Positions 14,510-18,823 of a DNA stretch of 18,823 nt are shown here, piece by piece (the first letter of the stretch is position 1; every line of letters begins with the position of its first letter). This stretch comes from an uncultured Campylobacter sp. Its GTDB lineage: Bacteria > Campylobacterota > Campylobacteria > Campylobacterales > Campylobacteraceae. A model generated the notes under the pieces. The model did not search any database. It saw only the letters and a program-made list of their open reading frames with translations, and was not told the DNA's origin. The translations under genes were made by a program, and so were the position numbers. The DNA lies in assembly GCF_937890585.1 (NCBI RefSeq), contig NZ_CALACG010000294.1, positions 1 through 18,823 on the forward strand, given 5' to 3'.

Positions 14510-16067
14510 GCGCCATATAGATCACGTAGTTTGCAAGCACCTTCTTGCCGTAGTTTCTAGTCTCAGCCACTGGGACTAGCTCGATCGATAAAAATGGCTC
14601 AAATTTACCTTCTTTAAACATATCATCTCTTGTGATGACTTTTTTGGTAAAGCCGATACCGCCGTTATACGCGTAGGCTGTAAAGAGCGGATGGTAAAGA
14701 AATTTATCAAGGTAGTTTAGGTGGTGATTTGCAAATTTAAAGGCGACATCGGTTTTAAAAAGATCGTCTTGGTCAAAATTTGGAATTTTTAGCTCTTTTT
14801 TGCCGATCGCATTTGCAAGAAATGGCATAAACTGCATCATACCAAGGGCGTATGAGGTAGAAACGACACTTGGGATAAAGAGGCTCTCTTGCCTAGCAAG
14901 TGCGTAGATAATCGACTTTCGCTCAGTGCTGATGCCCTCAAGCTCTGGTGAGCTTGGCATCAAAAAGTACTGCTTCTCCCAGCCGTGCGCCTTTTGCATG
15001 AAGTATGCGTATGCGCCGATGCTCTCGTTTGTGTAAAATTTCATCGCAAATTCGCTTGCTTGTGTGGCATTCATATCCTTTGCAAGGGCAGCGGTTTTGT
15101 TCCACAAAAATGGATCGCTCACATCAAAATTTTCGATATTTTGCTTGCTAGGTCTTGGCACGATCACCTCAAGTGGCTCGCCACCGACCAAATCTCTTGC
15201 GTAAAGCGAGTAGATGTTTGCATCTTTGCTGGCACTTAGCTCTTTTAAAAAACTCTCATTGCCGCTTAGTTCATACTGCCAAAATGTGGCATTATCCCTT
15301 TGCCAAGCCCTATCAAAGGTGTTTTTAGCTCTTGTGAAAAAACTAAATGCAATGTCATTTTGACCAAGTAAGATAGCGTTTAGCCCAAGTGTAAATGCGT
15401 CGCTTTTTTCAGTGACAGCTGGATCTATGTTAAGTAAATTTCTTCTAAAGCTTTCATATTTTTTATTAAACACGACATCGTTTAATAAATTTGTAAAGCC
15501 CTTTTGCATGTAGAGCTTGTTCATAAAATTTGCTTCAAAGCTTGCGCTAAAAATGGCATTTTTACTTTGTGGGTTTGAAGCGTTAAAAAGCTCTAAAAAG
15601 CTCTTTGTATCGTTTGCGCTTGCAAAGCTAAGAGCAGGATTTGCCTCGTTTAAAGTGCGTAAAATCCTAGCTTTTTCTGGATTTGTGCTTGCAAGATTTG
15701 CCGCTAAAATTTCACGAGTTTTGCTATCAAGCTTTAGAGAAAAGCTCATCGTTGTTAGTAAATTTTGGCAAGCCAAGCTAGCACTTGTGATGTTGCTTGC
15801 GTTTATGCCAGGACATTTGCTAGGAGCTGCTTTTGGAGGTAAAATTTTGTTGATTGATTTTTGAACTAAGCCACTTTTTCTAAAAACGTCGCGTGAAAGC
15901 TCAGCTATCTGCTCTTTTGTGTAGCTGCCCTCGTTTATAAGGCGGTTTATGTAGTAGTCTTTTGCAAGGCTTTTTGGCTCGTTTTTTAGCTCCTCGTAGG
16001 TGTAAATTTTAGCTAAAAGAGCAACGCAGGCCAGAGAGAGGATACTAAAGTGACGCAGCAAAAACAA
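14430..16067 (-). CDS. slt: soluble-type lytic murein transglycosylase
   Basis: Periplasmic enzyme that cleaves the glycan strands of peptidoglycan to 1,6-anhydromuropeptides. It has 545 residues. A signal peptide (about 1-19, LLRHFSILSLACVALLA) is followed by a long alpha-helical region (about 25-370) like the superhelical U/L domain of Slt70. The C-terminal SLT domain has catalytic Glu394 in ARQESLF, the GMMQFMP motif (409-415), AYNGG (466-470) and ETRNYGKKV (502-510). The start is a TTG at 16067 with AAGG 7 nt upstream, inside yggT (23-bp overlap); no ATG lies near the signal peptide. It is the last gene of the gltX - yggT - slt operon, and its 3' end overlaps the convergent lipoprotein gene. 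Confidence 0.92.
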   Translation of the reverse strand: MFLLRHFSILSLACVALLAKIYTYEELKNEPKSLAKDYYINRLINEGSYTKEQIAELSRDVFRKSGLVQKSINKILPPKAAPSKCPGINASNITSASLACQNLLTTMSFSLKLDSKTREILAANLASTNPEKARILRTLNEANPALSFASANDTKSFLELFNASNPQSKNAIFSASFEANFMNKLYMQKGFTNLLNDVVFNKKYESFRRNLLNIDPAVTEKSDAFTLGLNAILLGQNDIAFSFFTRAKNTFDRAWQRDNATFWQYELSGNESFLKELSASKDANIYSLYARDLVGGEPLEVIVPRPSKQNIENFDVSDPFLWNKTAALAKDMNATQASEFAMKFYTNESIGAYAYFMQKAHGWEKQYFLMPSSPELEGISTERKSIIYALARQESLFIPSVVSTSYALGMMQFMPFLANAIGKKELKIPNFDQDDLFKTDVAFKFANHHLNYLDKFLYHPLFTAYAYNGGIGFTKKVITRDDMFKEGKFEPFLSIELVPVAETRNYGKKVLANYVIYMALNGSSIKISQLFENLTKPALTDKFRN

Positions 16068-16338
16068 ACAAAAGCCTTATAAGAAATTGACTTAAAAATT
16101 GAAGTGCCAAAAGCACGATGAGCGGGGCAAAGTCGATGCCGTTAAATTCTGTTTTTATATAGCGTCTAATGAAGCTATAAACAGGATCAGTCAGCCTATA
16201 AAGCAGCTGCACGACTGGTGAGCTAGGATCAGGCTTGACCCAGCTAATGAGAGCTGCTGCGATAACGATCCACGTATAGACCGTGATGATAAGGTGCAAA
16301 ATGTTCGCAATCGCTGAAAATAGGGTGGAAAGTATCAT
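16045..16338 (-). CDS. YggT family membrane protein
   Basis: A 97-residue inner-membrane protein with two hydrophobic segments (about 6-33 and 70-95) joined by the YggT signature SWVKPDPSSPVVQLLYRLTD (32-51) followed by PVYSFIRR. The family is linked to osmotic tolerance and cell-division or membrane-associated roles, but the biochemical job is not settled. It starts at 16338, 8 bp after the gltX stop; its ribosome-binding site TAGGAG includes the gltX stop codon TAG, and the slt start lies inside its last codons. This supports one operon with gltX and slt. Confidence 0.93.
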   Translation of the reverse strand: MILSTLFSAIANILHLIITVYTWIVIAAALISWVKPDPSSPVVQLLYRLTDPVYSFIRRYIKTEFNGIDFAPLIVLLALQFLSQFLIRLLFVFAASL

Positions 16339-16346
16339 TTTTGCTC

Positions 16347-17642
16347 CTAGATTAAAATTTTGCCTAGATCATCTTTGATGAGCGGATAGAGCTCGCTTAA
16401 CTCAGGGCCATGAAGGTCGTTTGTAAGAAGCGCACGTAGTGGCATGAAAAAGTTTTTACCTTTTAAATTTGTAGCGCTCATAAGCTCTTTTTTAAACTCA
16501 TCAAAGCTCTCGCACGCTTTTAAATTACGAGCTGCTTCTTTTATGATCTCAAATTCGTTTTTGTACTCATCTGGAGCTATTTTTGGCGAGTATATAGCCT
16601 CAACTTTTGCCTTTATCTCAGGCACAAGAGAGCTTTCTTGAGTGTAAAATTTAACTAGCTCAACCTTGCTCTCATCCACGCCAAAGATCTCTTTTATGCG
16701 CTCTTTTGAGGCAAGTTTGATGTGCTCTCTATTTATCTGCTCAAGCTTTTTCACGTCAAATCTAGCAGGTGAGCGTGAAATTTTGGTTATATCAAACCAT
16801 TTCACTGCCTCTTCTATAGTAAAAATTTCAGTTGGAGTTTTGTTGCCAAGAAGTATTAGATAGTTTGCGATCGCCTCAGGTAAAAATCCCTGCTCAAAGA
16901 GCCATTTTACGCTTGATTCGTTCTCGCGTTTGCTCATTTTTTTGCCCTCTATATTTAAAAGGATAGGCAAATGCGCGTAGTTCATCTTGCCGGTGTAGCC
17001 AAGTCCCTCGCGTATGAGGTCTTGCTTTGGTGTGTTGCTCACGTGATCCTCGCCGCGTATGACAAAGGTCACGCCCTCAAGCATATCATCAACCGCGCAG
17101 GCGAAGTTATAAGTTGGGGTTTTGTCTGCTCTCATGATGACAAAGCTATCAACAGCGTCTGGCTCGAAGCTTAGCTCGCCTTTGATCGCATCTGTAAAAC
17201 TCATCGTGCGTGTTGGTTTTTTCATGCGGATGACAAAAGGCTTTTCGCAGTTTAAAACTTCAGCATCGCTTAGCCTCTCGCAGGTGCCGTCATATCTATA
17301 TGCCACGCCTTGCTCTTTTGCTTTTTGTTTTTTTGCTTCGAGCTCTTCTTCGGTGCAAAAGCAAGCAAAGGCCTTTTTATCGATGAGAAGCTTTGATGCA
17401 AGCTGTCTGTGGAATTTTAAATTTTCACTTTGGATGTAAATTTGCTCTGGTTTTATGCCAAATTTGCTCAAAATTTCTAAGATATCTTTCTCTTTTCCCT
17501 CGATATTTCGCTCTTTGTCGGTATCTTCTATGCGTAAAATAAAGCCACTTTTATCTTGCAAAGAACAAATATAGTTGAAAATAGCAGCACGCAAATTTCC
17601 TATGTGCATATCTCCTGTTGGAGAGGGTGCAAAACGATACAT
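16347..17642 (-). CDS. gltX: glutamyl-tRNA synthetase
   Basis: Cytoplasmic class I synthetase of 431 residues that charges tRNA-Glu. The N-terminus [18 protein letters not shown] carries the HIGH-type motif HIGN (13-16); KMSKR is at 235-239 and the [11 protein letters not shown] stretch at about 36-46. Cys94, Cys96 and Cys121 form a C-x-C...C arrangement that may bind zinc. Epsilonproteobacteria have two GltX proteins, one of which charges tRNA-Gln for amidation; gene order (next to yggT and slt) suggests the Cj0845c type, but I cannot tell the tRNA preference from the sequence. The start at 17642 follows AAGGA by about 10 nt. It is the first gene of the operon and is divergent from mscL. Confidence 0.95.
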   Translation of the reverse strand: MYRFAPSPTGDMHIGNLRAAIFNYICSLQDKSGFILRIEDTDKERNIEGKEKDILEILSKFGIKPEQIYIQSENLKFHRQLASKLLIDKKAFACFCTEEELEAKKQKAKEQGVAYRYDGTCERLSDAEVLNCEKPFVIRMKKPTRTMSFTDAIKGELSFEPDAVDSFVIMRADKTPTYNFACAVDDMLEGVTFVIRGEDHVSNTPKQDLIREGLGYTGKMNYAHLPILLNIEGKKMSKRENESSVKWLFEQGFLPEAIANYLILLGNKTPTEIFTIEEAVKWFDITKISRSPARFDVKKLEQINREHIKLASKERIKEIFGVDESKVELVKFYTQESSLVPEIKAKVEAIYSPKIAPDEYKNEFEIIKEAARNLKACESFDEFKKELMSATNLKGKNFFMPLRALLTNDLHGPELSELYPLIKDDLGKILI

Positions 17643-17675
17643 AAGCTCATTCCTTACGTTAAATTTGAAGTTTGG

Positions 17676-17681
17676 ATTATA
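17676..17681 (-). promoter_or_regulatory. -10 element of the gltX operon
   Basis: The minus-strand TGTTATAAT is a perfect extended -10 (TGnTATAAT), 34 bp before the gltX start codon. Confidence 0.65.
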
Positions 17682-17746
17682 ACACTAGCTTGATAAATTT
17701 AAAGTTATGTAATTTTAAATTTTTAGGCTAAGCAAAGCATAGTTTT

Positions 17747-17752
17747 TATAAA
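17747..17752 (+). promoter_or_regulatory. -10 element of mscL
   Basis: TATAAA within TTTTTATAAAATCC, preceded by a T-run, lies 37 bp before the mscL start. The 147-bp gap with gltX holds no other clear signal. Confidence 0.5.
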
Positions 17753-17789
17753 ATCCGCACGAAAATTTAACTATTTATAGGAGAAAGCA

Positions 17790-18197
17790 ATGAGTTTTAT
17801 AAGCGAATTTAAAGAATTTGCGATGCGCGGAAATGTCATAGATATGGCAGTTGGTGTTGTTATCGGTGGGGCATTTGGAAAGATTGTCTCATCACTAGTT
17901 GGCGATATTATCATGCCAGTAGTTGGCGCTATAACAGGCGGTGTAAATTTCACTGATCTTAAGCTAACACTAAAAGAAGCAGTAGAAGGCGCGCCAGCTG
18001 TTACGATAAACTATGGCTCATTTATACAAACAATGGTTGATTTCTTAATCATTGCGTTTTGTATTTTTTGCGTCATCAAAGCTTTAAATACACTTAAAAA
18101 TAAACTACCAAAAGAAGAAGAGGCAGCTCCTGCAGAGCCTGAAACTCCAGCCGATATAGCACTTCTAACTGAGATCAGAGATCTTCTTAAAAAATAA
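17790..18197 (+). CDS. mscL: large-conductance mechanosensitive channel MscL
   Basis: Inner-membrane pentameric channel of 135 residues that opens under membrane tension to release solutes after osmotic downshock. The hallmark [20 protein letters not shown] (about 6-25) gives the N-terminal amphipathic helix and the start of TM1; TM2 is at about 76-100 ([16 protein letters not shown]). A proline/alanine/glutamate-rich linker (about 106-123) leads to the cytoplasmic C-terminal helix [21 protein letters not shown] precedes the ATG. The gene stands alone between gltX (divergent) and the regulator gene, followed by a hairpin. Confidence 0.97.
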   Translation: MSFISEFKEFAMRGNVIDMAVGVVIGGAFGKIVSSLVGDIIMPVVGAITGGVNFTDLKLTLKEAVEGAPAVTINYGSFIQTMVDFLIIAFCIFCVIKALNTLKNKLPKEEEAAPAEPETPADIALLTEIRDLLKK

Positions 18198-18206
18198 ATT
18201 CTTAAA

Positions 18207-18230
18207 TCAAAGGGAGAAAGCTCCCTTTGA
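18207..18230. terminator. 10-bp perfect hairpin after mscL
   Basis: TCAAAGGGAG and CTCCCTTTGA pair perfectly around loop AAAG, starting 9 bp after the mscL stop. There is no T-run on the plus side (AATCCG follows); on the minus side TTTAAG follows. Its right arm overlaps a possible CRP/FNR-type box of the next gene. Confidence 0.55.
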
Positions 18231-18267
18231 AATCCGTTAAATTTTGTCCTATTTTTTATGCTAAAAT
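18227..18267 (+). promoter_or_regulatory. candidate promoter and weak CRP/FNR-type box of the regulator gene
   Basis: The extended -10 TGCTAAAAT (hexamer 18262-18267) lies 28 bp before the start codon. Upstream, TTGAA-ATCC-GTTAA (18227-18240) agrees with the hcp box at 8 of 10 half-site positions when read in reverse, and is centred about 40 bp before the predicted start point. The match is weak, and its first bases are part of the mscL hairpin. Confidence 0.35.
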
Positions 18268-18295
18268 GCTTTTTCATTTTAAAAGCGAGTGAAAT

Positions 18296-18823
18296 ATGAT
18301 AGAACAAATCCCATTTTTTCAAGGTCTAAGCGCCGATGACCTAGCTAAACTTGAAACAATAAGCGTTGTTAAAAAATACAAAAAAGGCGAGTTTTTATTT
18401 ATAGAGGGCGAGGAGCCAAAGTGGCTTACGTTTTTGATAACTGGCTCAGTTAAGCTTTATAAAACTACGGCAAATGGCAAGGAAATTTTTATCCATCAGC
18501 TTGCACCTATGAATTTTGTAGCTGAAGTCGTAAATTTTGAAAATATCCCTTATCCTGCAAGCGCCATTTTTACTATCTCTGGTGAAGTTTTAAAGATAAA
18601 TTATGAAAAATTTGAAGCACAATTTTTAACAAAGCCAGAAATTTGCATGAAATTTCTAAAATCAATGGCTCAAAAGATAAGAATAACAACGAATTTACTT
18701 CATCAAGAGCTCATCTTAAGCTCTGAAGAGAAGGTAGCTAGGTTTATTTTAGATCATGAAGATCTTTTTAATGAGTTAAAGCATACAAAAATTTCATCAA
18801 TACTTAATATGACTCCAGAAACT
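18296..18823 (+). CDS. CRP/FNR-family transcription regulator, 3' end cut off
   Basis: The first 176 residues of a cytoplasmic DNA-binding regulator. The N-terminal cyclic-nucleotide-binding-like beta-barrel (IPFFQGLSADDLAKL, then KKGEFLFIEGEEPKWLTFLI and GSVKLYK; about 5-110) is followed by the long dimer helix (about 115-145) and the beginning of the C-terminal winged helix (SSEEKVARFIL; KISSILNMTPET, about 165-176), where the window ends. The N-terminal FNR cysteines are absent; the only Cys is about residue 117 (PEICMKF), so it is not a classical oxygen-sensing FNR. It could belong to the NO-responsive group (NssR, HcpR, Dnr) or to another branch; the missing recognition helix prevents a decision. 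GAGTGA before the ATG is a weak ribosome-binding site. Confidence 0.88.
   Translation, partial: MIEQIPFFQGLSADDLAKLETISVVKKYKKGEFLFIEGEEPKWLTFLITGSVKLYKTTANGKEIFIHQLAPMNFVAEVVNFENIPYPASAIFTISGEVLKINYEKFEAQFLTKPEICMKFLKSMAQKIRITTNLLHQELILSSEEKVARFILDHEDLFNELKHTKISSILNMTPET

Noticed and set aside
1..18823. Frequent AAATTTA / TAAATTT words as a dispersed repeat
   Set aside because: They are spread through genes and gaps alike and fit the base composition and codon habits of these Campylobacter; no regular spacing as in a CRISPR or iteron array.

Overview
The window looks like chromosomal DNA from a Campylobacter species, most likely of the C. concisus / curvus / showae / rectus group. The reasons are the AT-leaning sequence full of AAATTTA-type words, extended -10 promoters of the TGnTAnAAT kind, tightly packed and often overlapping genes, and a gene order from 9.4 to 17.6 kb that matches, as I remember it, the C. 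jejuni block Cj0837c to Cj0845c. A quinol-type nitric oxide reductase and a short Hcp point away from C. jejuni itself. The genus is well supported; the species is a guess.

Layout. Positions 1-3.4 kb (minus strand) hold a binding-protein-dependent ABC transporter of the FecCD/CeuE type for an iron or nickel chelate (binding protein, permease, ATPase), followed by an unrecognised small protein. Positions 3.4-6.4 kb (plus) carry a quinol-oxidising nitric oxide reductase and a DUF1523 membrane protein. Positions 6.4-7.55 kb carry divergent ybeY and queC, whose candidate -10 elements overlap. Positions 7.6-7.9 kb hold a broken minus-strand gene. Positions 8.06-9.39 kb carry hcp, a hybrid cluster protein. 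Positions 9.4-13.9 kb (minus) form an operon mobB - fbp - small Cys protein - metG - MurF-N-like protein, with genes abutting or overlapping. Positions 14.0-17.6 kb carry a small lipoprotein gene whose 3' end runs 80 bp into the end of a lytic transglycosylase gene, itself the last of a gltX - yggT - slt operon. Positions 17.8-18.8 kb carry mscL and a truncated CRP/FNR-family regulator gene.

The most interesting thread is nitrosative stress. The NO reductase and hcp genes each have a CRP/FNR-type box at about -41 from a candidate promoter. The two boxes agree at 9 of 10 half-site positions when one is read in reverse. A regulator of the same family lies at the right edge, with a weaker similar box at its own promoter. 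The regulator's visible part lacks the FNR iron-sulfur cysteines. A small NO-responsive regulon is the simplest reading, but it is inference. A 21-bp near-palindrome upstream of the metal transporter is a separate candidate operator.

I saw no rRNA, tRNA, CRISPR array, insertion sequence or prophage. I found no clearly new system; the strongest new-looking items are the shared operators, the unusual Hcp N-terminus and the overlapping ybeY/queC promoters.
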